A DNA stretch of 63,308 nt, taken from contig CAZODA010000013.1 of assembly GCA_964578485.1 (NCBI GenBank), forward strand, positions 1-63,308. Reading direction: 5' to 3'. The position numbers were made by a program, and so were the translations under genes. Within the stretch, counting starts at the first letter, position 1. Every line of letters begins with the position of its first letter. Positions 1-8,278 of the stretch are shown one piece after another. Below the pieces are notes generated by a model, which was given only the letters and a program-made list of their open reading frames with translations, had not been told where the DNA came from and searched no databases. This DNA comes from CAZODA01 sp964578485. Its GTDB lineage: Bacteria > Bacteroidota > Bacteroidia > Bacteroidales > Marinilabiliaceae.

Positions 1-57
1 TTCCAATTAAAAAGTTATTAACAATTTTCTTGTCAACATATATCATGAAAGGACACA

Positions 58-145
58 TTGTTCATTGTTCATTGTTCATTGTTAACTGTTTACTGATCAT
101 TGTTAACTGTTTACTGATCATTGATGACTGTTCACTGTTCATTGA
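58..145. repeat. Low-complexity tandem tract (7-bp and 21-bp units)
   Basis: Three copies of TTCATTG stand at 61-81. Two copies of a 21-bp unit containing ACTGTTTACTGA (85-96 and 106-117) follow, and then degenerate copies run to about 145. The core TCAGTAAACAGT recurs in the opposite orientation at 26233-26244 and 62787-62798, so this is one member of a dispersed intergenic repeat family. The tract runs into the stop codon of ridA at 139-141. Confidence 0.85.
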
Positions 146-516
146 ACAGCAATTATTTCTATTTCAATTAGGACTCCCATTGGTAGGTCTTTAACTGCGA
201 ATGCTGCTCTTGCGGGGAAGTTATTTGTGAAATATTTGCTATATACTTGGTTCATTGCCTTGAAATCATCAATATTTGCCAAAAGGCAAGTAGATTTTAC
301 CACATCTTGCAATTTATATCCGGCTTCGCTAAGTATAGCCTTTATATTTTCCATAACCTGCTGTGTTTGTTCTTCAATTCCACCTTCAACAATTAATCCG
401 CTTGAAGGATCAACAGGTATTTGTCCTGATACAAACAGCATTCCATTTTTTTCAACTGCCTGACTATAGGGCCCTATTGCGGCAGGAGCATTATTTGTGT
501 GAATAATCTTTTTCAT
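139..516 (-). CDS. ridA: RidA family 2-iminobutanoate/2-iminopropanoate deaminase
   Basis: RidA (YjgF/YER057c/UK114 family) hydrolyses reactive enamine/imine intermediates released by PLP enzymes such as threonine and serine dehydratase, protecting the cytoplasm from 2-aminoacrylate damage. The 125-residue length is the family norm. The N-terminal 'GPYSQAV' and 'GQIPVDP' motifs and the C-terminal signature 'PARAAFAVKDLPMG' followed by 'IEIE' are present. Arg103 corresponds to the substrate-carboxylate Arg105 of E. coli RidA, and Glu118/Glu120 fit the general base. Its ATG (514-516) overlaps the stop codon of the upstream ABC-F gene as ATGA, which suggests translational coupling. The last codons and stop lie in a repeat tract, but the C-terminus has normal length. 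Identification is firm; the metabolic source of the imine here is not visible. Confidence 0.95.
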   Translation of the reverse strand: MKKIIHTNNAPAAIGPYSQAVEKNGMLFVSGQIPVDPSSGLIVEGGIEEQTQQVMENIKAILSEAGYKLQDVVKSTCLLANIDDFKAMNQVYSKYFTNNFPARAAFAVKDLPMGVLIEIEIIAVQ

Positions 517-2468
517 TGTCTGTTATATTTATTGTGCTTTAATTCCTCTAATTGGTGGTTCCACTTTTCCCATTGGTTTAAGGCATCATTTAGTTTTGTT
601 TTAATAGTTTCATATTCAAGGTAAATTAAATCTATGTTTTCTGCTGATTCCGGATCTTGAAGCATTTTATCCATTTCTGCAATTTTATTTTCCAATTGTT
701 CAATATTTTCTTCTACTGCAGTGATTTTATTTGTCAGTCTTTTTAATTTTCGACTGAATTCTTTACGCTTTTCAAAGTCTTTCTTCCCTTTCCCAACAGA
801 AGTCTCTTCAGGCTCTTTTTTCTCTTTTACTTCTGCGTTTAAATTTAACTCATTAAGGGATTCTATTTTTTTTCTTTCTAAAAAATAATGAATGCCACCA
901 AGGTATTCTTTTATTTTTTTTTCATGAAACTCATAAGTTTTGCTTACCAAGCCGTCAAGAAAATCACGGTCATGGGATATTAATAAAACTGTGCCTTCGA
1001 AGTCGGAAAGAGCTTTTTTAAATATTTCTTTCGAGCGTATATCAAGATGGTTTGTAGGCTCGTCCAATATTAAAAAATTTACAGGCTCAAGTAATAAAAG
1101 TACCATGGCAAGCCGAGTACGCTCCCCCCCGGATAAAACAGAAACTTTTTTATCAACTTCTTCTCCTGTAAATAAAAAGGCCCCCAGTAAATCTCTTATT
1201 TTTGTACGTATTTCTCCTGTTGCTGCCCTGTCAACAGTTTCTAATACCGTTATTGACTGATCCAATAGCATAGCTTGATCTTGGGCAAAATATCCAATTT
1301 TTACCTGATGTCCGAGTTTAATATTTCCGGTGAAATCAATTTCATTCATTATTATTTTTGCGAGAGTAGTTTTGCCTTCACCGTTTTTACCCACAAAAGC
1401 GACCTTTTCACCCCGTTCAATGACAAAATTAATATGGTCAAGAACATGATTTGAACCATAATATTTTGAGATATCTGTTCCTTTTACTGTTATTGAGCCG
1501 GAGTGAGGAGCAGGAGGGAAGCTGATTTGTATTGTGCTACTGTCAAATTCATCAACATGAATACGTTCCAGTTTATTTAATTGTTTGATCCGTGATTGAA
1601 CCTGCACTGCTTTTGTTGCTTTATAACGGAATCTTTCAATAAACTGCTCCGTATCTTCAATTTTTTTCTGTTGATTACGATATGCTGCTAATTGTTGTTC
1701 ACGTCGTTCATGCCTTAATTGTACAAACTTTGAATAAGCAGTTTTGTAATCAAAAATATCTCCCAATGAAATTTCAATTGTTCGCTTTGTAATAGTATCA
1801 AGAAAAGTTTTATCGTGAGATATTACTATTATGGCACCTCCATAACTTTTAAGATAATCTTCAAGCCATTGTATAGATTCAATATCTAAATGATTCGTAG
1901 GCTCATCAAGCAAAAAAATATCAGGAGCTTTTAATAAGATTTTTGCCAGTTCTATTCGCATCCGCCATCCTCCGCTAAATTCAGAAGTAGGTCGATCAAG
2001 ATCAGAGGACTTAAAGCCAAGACCTTTTAATGTTATTTCTACTGTAGAATGATAGTTGTGCCCACCTATAAGCGAGTAACGTTCATTTTTTTCACTTAAG
2101 TCATTAATTAAATTAAGGTAGGATTGGGAATGATGATCTTTGCGTTGTTTAATTTGCGTAGTTAATTCCTTTATGTCTTCTTCAAGTTCAATTATTTCCT
2201 TAAATGCCTGTTCTGTTTCTTCACGTACTGTTTGAGTATCTGTATGGTTGATATGTTGCGGAAGATAACCAATGGTGAGGTCCTTTATTTTTGCAAGCTC
2301 ACCCGCTGAAGGAGACATTTTCCCGGCAATAATCTTTAGCAAGGTTGATTTTCCGGCACCGTTTTTACCAACTAAACCTATCCTGTCTTTGTCATTAATC
2401 TGAAAAGAAATTTCATTAAAAAGTCTGAAACCCCCAAAATCGACAATCAGTTTATTTATTGATATCAT
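513..2468 (-). CDS. ABC-F family ATP-binding protein (Uup/YheS-like)
   Basis: This soluble protein has two ABC ATPase domains and no membrane segments, the architecture of ABC-F proteins that act on the ribosome in translation or antibiotic protection. Walker A motifs are near residues 34-42 (GKNGAGKST) and 360-367 (GKNGEGKT). Signatures are FSGGW (164-168) and LSGGE (445-449). The Walker B motifs each end in DEPTNHLD. The interdomain linker (about 225-310) is helical and basic. The last 90 residues form a Lys/Glu-rich coiled coil like the C-terminal domain of Uup. At 651 residues it is the usual size. It lies 45 bp downstream of the LysM gene and overlaps ridA by 4 bp, so the three probably form an operon. 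Which ABC-F subfamily it belongs to is not settled by eye. Confidence 0.93.
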   Translation of the reverse strand: MISINKLIVDFGGFRLFNEISFQINDKDRIGLVGKNGAGKSTLLKIIAGKMSPSAGELAKIKDLTIGYLPQHINHTDTQTVREETEQAFKEIIELEEDIKELTTQIKQRKDHHSQSYLNLINDLSEKNERYSLIGGHNYHSTVEITLKGLGFKSSDLDRPTSEFSGGWRMRIELAKILLKAPDIFLLDEPTNHLDIESIQWLEDYLKSYGGAIIVISHDKTFLDTITKRTIEISLGDIFDYKTAYSKFVQLRHERREQQLAAYRNQQKKIEDTEQFIERFRYKATKAVQVQSRIKQLNKLERIHVDEFDSSTIQISFPPAPHSGSITVKGTDISKYYGSNHVLDHINFVIERGEKVAFVGKNGEGKTTLAKIIMNEIDFTGNIKLGHQVKIGYFAQDQAMLLDQSITVLETVDRAATGEIRTKIRDLLGAFLFTGEEVDKKVSVLSGGERTRLAMVLLLLEPVNFLILDEPTNHLDIRSKEIFKKALSDFEGTVLLISHDRDFLDGLVSKTYEFHEKKIKEYLGGIHYFLERKKIESLNELNLNAEVKEKKEPEETSVGKGKKDFEKRKEFSRKLKRLTNKITAVEENIEQLENKIAEMDKMLQDPESAENIDLIYLEYETIKTKLNDALNQWEKWNHQLEELKHNKYNRQ

Positions 2469-2513
2469 TAATTGTAAAGCCTCAAAATTATTAGTTTTTA
2501 TCTGTCAGTATTA

Positions 2514-4913
2514 TTACCTATTCTCGATTTTTACTTGAATACGTTGTGTAGAAAGATCAGGATTGAATTTTATCATTACAAGACCTTGATTATAAAAGCC
2601 TCCCCAGTTCGATATCCTTTGAAAATTAAAATTAAATTGAACCTGCTCATGATGGAACTTATCAATACAAAGGTCAAAATCGCTCCCGTATTGTACTATT
2701 GCTGAAATAAAATAATTTGTTACATCATAGCCCCAAGCGCCAAAACGTGAATAACTTGATGAGGTAGTGCTATTCTGGAAATATGGATTTACAGCATGCG
2801 GCTCTGTATAAAACCATTGCCTGTATTTATTAAGGAATTTTTGAGTGTTCCTGTCGTGGTAATCCAAAGCAAAAGGTCTGAATATACTAGCATTCAATTG
2901 ATGCATTTGCTCCGGGTCTATTGTTTGAAACCTTAGCCAATCCGGCATTCCATAAATTCTTATATCGGCTTTCGTTTCTTTTTTAACACCGGCAAGTATG
3001 GGTAGTATATTTGATACATCAGCTTCATTGCCTGAAGGAATTATTACATAATTTGGACTGTCGTTACTAATAATATTTTGTAGTTCTATAAGATCATTTT
3101 CTCCGGATGTAAATTGACTATAACGAAAAGAAGAAGTTCCTCCAATTTGTTCTGAGGCTTTTTGTTTAAGTATCCTGACAAAACTATTTGCCTGAGAATC
3201 TTGTTTTGAAGGCATTATGACTAACAAATTGGCATCTTGAGCTTGGAAAATTATTTCATCTGTCATAACTTGATAAAGCAAAGAATCAGGCGTGTTAATC
3301 TGAAATAAATAAGGATTATTGAAAATTTCCGGATTTGTATTAGATAAGGGAAATACAAGTGGAATTTTGTTCTTACGACTAAATTCCGATAAGGCAGGAA
3401 GTTCAGCAGACATACCCGGACCAATAATAAGATGTGCCCTTTTGAGTGAAGGATCTTCCATAACCTTGTTTATACTACGTGCTTTATCTGAGATGTCATA
3501 AACAGCGAGTTCCACACTAATCCCTGATTTTTTCAATGTGTCGAGTGCTAATAATACTCCACTATAAAATTCTGAGAAAATTTTGGATTGTGACACTCTT
3601 GTTCGTATCTCCTTTGAAATTTGAATAGTATCATCGCTTATAGCGTATAATCTATTGCTTTCTGCAGCTAAAAAAGGTAGTATAAGGGCAAGCCTGACAG
3701 GCTCATTATATCCTATAATTGAATTTACGGAACATTCTCCCAATAGAGGAATCCATTTTTCTTCTGCATCTGCTATTGATATAGTATCACCTATTTGAGC
3801 TAAAGATTCAGTGGCGCGCATTGCAAACCATGCATCAGTAGGAATTTTTAAGCGGATTCCGTTTTTGAAATTCTTAAAATCAACATTTTCATTAACTTCC
3901 CTGATAATATCCATATCAACATGATATTGACGTGATATTCCAAATAATGTTTCCCTCCTTCTGACTCTGTGAGTTATAAATAATTCAGATTCATCCGGTG
4001 GATCAATAGCTAATTTTTGATCGACAAGGACACGCGGAATTCTTAACATATACCCTACACGCATATTGTCGGATGTTATTCCGGGATTTGCCTTTTCAAT
4101 TTCAGAAATATTGACCTGATACTGACGGCTTATTGAAAACAATGTTTGACCTTCTGTTATAATATGATATATATAATCACCAACTTCAACAAAGTGCTGA
4201 TCTGATGAATCTGTTAAACTTAATGAAACACCCTCATCTCTTACTTTTGGTATTCTAACTTTGCTTCCGATTGACAAAATACCGGTGCGTAGTGCAGGAT
4301 TCGCTTCTATAATTTCTTCCGTTGTTGTATGATATAGACGCGATAAACCAAAAAGAGTTTCCTTTGGCTTTACAGTATGATAAATGTAATGATCATCTTC
4401 TCCTTGAAGGGATTCGGAAAATTCAACCGAGAGACTTTCCACCTGAGTACTCATTTCTTTCGCAGGAATAATTAAAACAGCACCCTCTAAAAGACCTTGC
4501 TTCGTGCCGGGATTATATTTGTAAATTGTGTCAAGAGGAATTTTATATTTTTGTGAGATAAAATAAGCAGTTTGCCCCTTTTCTATGGTATGATAAATAT
4601 ATGAAGCAGCGTTGTTTAGCTCATTGCCGGTACTATTGCGTCCGGGAATTACAGGAATACGCAGAATCTGACCAACTTTGAGTAACTCGTCCATATCATC
4701 GTTTGCATCCAATATTTCTTGCATGGAAACCCCGTAATTTACGCTTATACGATATAAACCTTCGCCACGTTGGATTACATGAAGATAATACTCTTTATTA
4801 TTGAGCATGATACGTTGGGCCTCATGGTGCTTATCAGTTTTTGCTTGTGAACTCGCAGGCATACAATTAATTGCAAGTATTAAACCAATTATTAAAATAG
4901 CTTTATTGTTCAT
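2514..4913 (-). CDS. LysM-repeat protein fused to a type 1 periplasmic-binding domain
   Basis: An N-terminal signal peptide (MNNKAILIIGLILAINC, then SSQA) is followed by five LysM repeats between about residues 20 and 365. Each has a Y/F-x-x-H-x-V-x-x-G-E-T/G-L start and ends in LRIP, RIPK or LKIP. LysM binds N-acetylglucosamine in peptidoglycan. The C-terminal 390 residues ('VRLALILPFLAAESNRLY' onward) resemble the LivJ/LppC-type fold of ABC-transporter and receptor ligand-binding domains. No transporter genes lie nearby. I infer a cell-wall-anchored periplasmic protein, perhaps in envelope sensing or peptidoglycan synthesis control, as LpoA/LppC use the same fold to activate a synthase. The ligand is unknown. 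It is the first gene of a probable operon with the ABC-F gene and ridA. Confidence 0.85.
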   Translation of the reverse strand: MNNKAILIIGLILAINCMPASSQAKTDKHHEAQRIMLNNKEYYLHVIQRGEGLYRISVNYGVSMQEILDANDDMDELLKVGQILRIPVIPGRNSTGNELNNAASYIYHTIEKGQTAYFISQKYKIPLDTIYKYNPGTKQGLLEGAVLIIPAKEMSTQVESLSVEFSESLQGEDDHYIYHTVKPKETLFGLSRLYHTTTEEIIEANPALRTGILSIGSKVRIPKVRDEGVSLSLTDSSDQHFVEVGDYIYHIITEGQTLFSISRQYQVNISEIEKANPGITSDNMRVGYMLRIPRVLVDQKLAIDPPDESELFITHRVRRRETLFGISRQYHVDMDIIREVNENVDFKNFKNGIRLKIPTDAWFAMRATESLAQIGDTISIADAEEKWIPLLGECSVNSIIGYNEPVRLALILPFLAAESNRLYAISDDTIQISKEIRTRVSQSKIFSEFYSGVLLALDTLKKSGISVELAVYDISDKARSINKVMEDPSLKRAHLIIGPGMSAELPALSEFSRKNKIPLVFPLSNTNPEIFNNPYLFQINTPDSLLYQVMTDEIIFQAQDANLLVIMPSKQDSQANSFVRILKQKASEQIGGTSSFRYSQFTSGENDLIELQNIISNDSPNYVIIPSGNEADVSNILPILAGVKKETKADIRIYGMPDWLRFQTIDPEQMHQLNASIFRPFALDYHDRNTQKFLNKYRQWFYTEPHAVNPYFQNSTTSSSYSRFGAWGYDVTNYFISAIVQYGSDFDLCIDKFHHEQVQFNFNFQRISNWGGFYNQGLVMIKFNPDLSTQRIQVKIENR

Positions 4914-5070
4914 CCGGGCATAGATTTGAAAAAATAAATCTTTGGTTGAAATATTGTGAAAATTTAAATTAGGCTATATACTTTGACCACTACTTGTATT
5001 TGATATACAAACAAAAAAAATACCAAAGCAATAAGTTTTTATTTAAATCTTATAATTATGGCTAAAATAC

Positions 5071-5120
5071 AAAAAACCGCAATAAAGGTAATAGTTATCT
5101 ACATCTTTATTGCGGTTTTT
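5071..5120 (-). terminator. Bidirectional intrinsic terminator after dnaA
   Basis: A perfect 16-bp inverted repeat (5072-5087 and 5105-5120) with a 17-nt loop carries A/T runs on both flanks, so either strand would give a hairpin followed by U residues. It lies 31 bp past the dnaA stop codon in the direction of dnaA transcription and separates dnaA from the LysM operon. Confidence 0.85.
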
Positions 5121-5150
5121 AATATCTTGTTATATAAAACTTGTTGACAA

Positions 5151-6578
5151 TTAAATTCTTAACTGGGTCTCAATTTCATGTATCTGACTTTTTAATTCTC
5201 TGTCGGTCTCCATCAGATTTGATATGGTCCTGCAAGCATATAAAACTGTAGCATGATCCTTTTGTCCAATTTTAGAACCTATTGCAGATAAAGAAGAATT
5301 TGTTAAATTCTTTGAAAAATACATGGCTATTTGTCTTGCCTGAACTATTTCACGCTTGCGAGTCTTTGCTTGTAATTTTTCCATTGTTAATCCATAATAA
5401 TCACAAACTGTTTGCTGAATAATATCTACAGATAACTCCTTTTGTGATTTCCTTACAATCTTATCTACCACACTTTTTGCCGTTGTAAGATTTATTTCAT
5501 CTTTGTTGATGGTTGATAAAAATAAAAGAGATATCAATGCACCTTCAAGCTCCCTTATGTTGTGAGTGATATGACTGGCAATATAATGTATTACCTCCGA
5601 GGCAACTTTAATTCCATCTTTTTTGATCTTGTGTTCAAGAATTTTCATTCGTGTAGGATAATCAGGAGCCTGTATGTCAGTTGGTAAGCCCCATTTAAAC
5701 CGCGATAATAAACGATCTTCTATACCTTGAAGATCTGCAGGTGACTGATCGGAAGTTAAAATTAATTGCTTCCCGGTCTGTTGTAGATGATTGAAAATAT
5801 GAAAAAATGTGTTCTGAGTTGCCGTCTTCCCGGCAAACTCCTGAATATCGTCAACAATTAAAACATCAATCATCTGATAAAAATTGATAAAATCATTACG
5901 TGTATTATTGCGTGCAGAATCAGTAAACTGCGTTTCAAATTTGTTGGCACTAACATATAATACAGTCTTTTCAGGACTAAGATTTTTTACCTCAATACCA
6001 ATGGCCTGGGCTAAATGAGTTTTACCTAAACCGGAATTTCCATAAATAAATAAAGGGTTGAATGCAGTTTTACCGGGACTTAATGATACTGTATGACTCG
6101 CAGAACGTGCTAAACGATTACAATCTCCCTCTATAAAGTTTTCAAAAGAATAATCAGGATTTAATTGAGGATCAACATTCAATTTTTTAATTCCCGGAAT
6201 TACAAAAGGATTCTTAATAGCAGGCTGATTGGTCTTCTCGGGAGAAACAGCCCTGTTACGAAGGTCTGTGCGATTTGATGCAGGATAATTGACAGTACAA
6301 GGAGCAGTGTTCTTACGACGACCTTTTGCCATTATTACACTATACTCAAGTTTGGCAGAGGGACCAATGATGTCATGCAAGGTGCGACGTACATGATCAA
6401 TATACTGCTCTTCTATAATTTCATAGAAATATACACTGGGAACCTGAATAGTAAGAACTTCATTTTCCAGCTTAAGGGGGACAATAGGTTCAAACCAAGT
6501 TTGAAAAGCCATCGGGTCAATGGATTTACGAACATTATCCATACAAATGTTCCAGACATTTTTATGATCCAATTTCAT
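5151..6578 (-). CDS. dnaA: Chromosomal replication initiator protein DnaA
   Basis: DnaA binds origin DnaA boxes, oligomerises with ATP and opens the duplex. I choose the ATG at 6578 (475 residues). Domain I starts exactly there (HKNVWNICMDNVRKSIDPMAFQTWF), AAGGAAGG precedes it, and the 59 residues encoded further upstream are low-complexity and unlike the family. Domain I covers 1-85, a polar linker 86-140, and the AAA+ domain about 145-360 with Walker A GNSGLGKT (180-187), Walker B VLIVDD (239-244), sensor LTSD (274-277) and the RLLSRFKWG arginine-finger region. Domain IV contains 'IGSKIGQKDHATV', the DnaA-box-binding signature. It is transcribed alone, with a strong terminator behind it. 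Upstream is a 424-bp AT-rich non-coding stretch. Confidence 0.97.
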   Translation of the reverse strand: MKLDHKNVWNICMDNVRKSIDPMAFQTWFEPIVPLKLENEVLTIQVPSVYFYEIIEEQYIDHVRRTLHDIIGPSAKLEYSVIMAKGRRKNTAPCTVNYPASNRTDLRNRAVSPEKTNQPAIKNPFVIPGIKKLNVDPQLNPDYSFENFIEGDCNRLARSASHTVSLSPGKTAFNPLFIYGNSGLGKTHLAQAIGIEVKNLSPEKTVLYVSANKFETQFTDSARNNTRNDFINFYQMIDVLIVDDIQEFAGKTATQNTFFHIFNHLQQTGKQLILTSDQSPADLQGIEDRLLSRFKWGLPTDIQAPDYPTRMKILEHKIKKDGIKVASEVIHYIASHITHNIRELEGALISLLFLSTINKDEINLTTAKSVVDKIVRKSQKELSVDIIQQTVCDYYGLTMEKLQAKTRKREIVQARQIAMYFSKNLTNSSLSAIGSKIGQKDHATVLYACRTISNLMETDRELKSQIHEIETQLRI

Positions 6579-7002
6579 TTTTGTACCTTCCTTTAAAAAG
6601 TTATGTTTAATAATTTTGGGATTTGCTTTAGACAAAAATTGTGAAAAAAAATTGAAAAAAAAAATCTTTTTACCCTTGTATTTTAAAGAAATTATTAGCT
6701 GGTTAATATTCAGGGGATTAAAGAAAGAAAATGTAAGCAGCTGGTTAGCAGGCATATAGACCAGAAGCTTAACTTCTACTTAACAGCTACAAGGCATTGG
6801 ATAAAAGTAGGTTGGAGCTTTCTGAAAAATATTTTAATTTTTCGTCAAAAAATAAAATATTTTATCCTGTTTAACCAAATAATCAAGTTTGTAAATAGGT
6901 TTTTCAGCCTTTTTTTGTGGATGTTTTTATCCTACTAAATTTATATGCTTTATTTGGCTGTTCTTGTTTACTATTATCTCACTTATGTTAAACAGAGAGA
7001 AT
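6579..7002. other. AT-rich intergenic region upstream of dnaA
   Basis: This stretch of 424 bp has no credible gene. It must hold the dnaA promoter, but no TAnnTTTG box is evident on the minus strand. One sequence fitting the loose DnaA-box pattern TTWTNCACA is at 6640-6648 (minus strand), and a poorer one (two mismatches) is near 6916-6924. That is not enough to call an origin; dnaA autoregulation is possible. Confidence 0.4.
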
Positions 7003-8244
7003 TTAAGGACTAATTTGTTTTAAAGCTCTACTTAGCTTTATAATTTTTCCTTTTTTAAATGCAATAACTGTTGCTTCGGGAAATTCTTCATTAATTTCAT
7101 CTTTTATGTTTACAGTTTTATTAAAAGACGAACTTTCACCTATCGTGTAGATATAATTTTTTCCATCAAAATATTCTTTTATTCGATATTTGTCTTCAGT
7201 AATTACATTTCTCAGTTCCAATGGTTTTTTTGCTTCGGCGATTTTTACTTTAAACACTATTTCTTTTTCTTGAGCTAATTTTTCTTCTGTTGTTACATAA
7301 ACTTTACGTCCAAAATTTAATGCTGAAAAACGTAGATACCTTTTGGGGTTATTGCGCATGTCAATTAATAATCTATCCATATTTGCTGTGGCATCAGCCA
7401 TATTCAGATATAATTCGGGATCATCCATCAATAAACCAAGTGTTCCTTCTCCTTTCGTGGCTTGTGTTAAAAGTATAGAAAGTTCATTTAATACAGAATC
7501 GGCTGATGCTCCTATTTTTTGGAAATCAGTTTCAGTTAAATTGCCTGTAAGTTTAGCTAAATTTTCAACTGTGGTATTAAAGTTGGTCAACTGGTCTTTT
7601 ATATTTTCTGTGATATCTTCAACATTTGAAAGGCTTCTTCCCATATTTCCTTCTTTCGTAAAAGAAGCTTCTATTGCTGATGAAGTGTTTTTCAAATTTT
7701 TTATTGTCATAAACAAATCATTAAGCATTTGATCCATGTCCTCATTAAACAGTTTGTTAATATTTGTTATGACCGAATCAATTGAGCTTATCATATTTTC
7801 ACTTTTCTCCTTTATGGGACGTAATTCTTGGGTGACCTGGTCCATTAAGTCTTCAGTGACTTCAGTAAGCAGTGTGTCTCCCGGAAGAAGAAAATCTTGG
7901 CTGTCTCCCAAAATAATTTCAATTGCTTTTGATCCCATAATATCAGTATTATGAATTTTAGCTATGGTATTTGAAGGCAATTTAATGTTTTCGGTTATTT
8001 GCATCCTTACTAAAAATGGAGTGGGGGATGATTCAAAATTTATGCGGAGAACATTTCCTATCCGATATCCTTTGTAATATATTGGATTGCCTTCAGTTAA
8101 ACCTTCTAAGCGATCATAAACACCGTAATATTGTGAACCCGAAACCAGAACGTTTTTACCTTTTAAAAAATTAAAGCCCCAAAATAAAAGTAGCAATGCT
8201 GCAATAACTAAAAGGGCAATTTTAACTTCCTGACGTATTTTCAT
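7003..8244 (-). CDS. MCE/MlaD family lipid-transport protein with a SPOR-like C-terminus
   Basis: Residues 9-28 form an N-terminal membrane anchor. An MCE domain follows at about 36-115 ('YYGVYDRLEGLTEGNPIYYK', then GYRIGNV), as in MlaD, the periplasmic phospholipid-binding hexamer of Mla-type ABC transporters. Residues 130-310 are helical and polar, with several Thr/Asn-rich heptad-like stretches. Residues 328-413 look like the C-terminal SPOR-like domain of the amidase encoded immediately upstream: both show V-x-F-x-V/I-x-I/V-A, then Y-x-YT-x-G, then P-x-x-x-I/V-AFK-x-G. No MlaE/MlaF genes adjoin it. It starts 34 bp after the amidase gene, so the two are probably cotranscribed. The MCE assignment is firm; the C-terminal relationship is my reading of the two sequences. 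Confidence 0.88.
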   Translation of the reverse strand: MKIRQEVKIALLVIAALLLLFWGFNFLKGKNVLVSGSQYYGVYDRLEGLTEGNPIYYKGYRIGNVLRINFESSPTPFLVRMQITENIKLPSNTIAKIHNTDIMGSKAIEIILGDSQDFLLPGDTLLTEVTEDLMDQVTQELRPIKEKSENMISSIDSVITNINKLFNEDMDQMLNDLFMTIKNLKNTSSAIEASFTKEGNMGRSLSNVEDITENIKDQLTNFNTTVENLAKLTGNLTETDFQKIGASADSVLNELSILLTQATKGEGTLGLLMDDPELYLNMADATANMDRLLIDMRNNPKRYLRFSALNFGRKVYVTTEEKLAQEKEIVFKVKIAEAKKPLELRNVITEDKYRIKEYFDGKNYIYTIGESSSFNKTVNIKDEINEEFPEATVIAFKKGKIIKLSRALKQISP

Positions 8245-8278
8245 AAATTGTAGTTTAGATTTTTATAATTATTAGGGA

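Noticed and set aside
6579..7002. Replication origin beside dnaA
   Set aside because: Only one loose and one poor DnaA-box-like sequence are found, with no cluster and no clear unwinding element; a GC-skew plot over the genome would decide.
7290..7954. Plus-strand frames opposite the MCE gene
   Set aside because: Antisense shadows with no signal, domain or promoter; the minus-strand frame has clear MCE homology.
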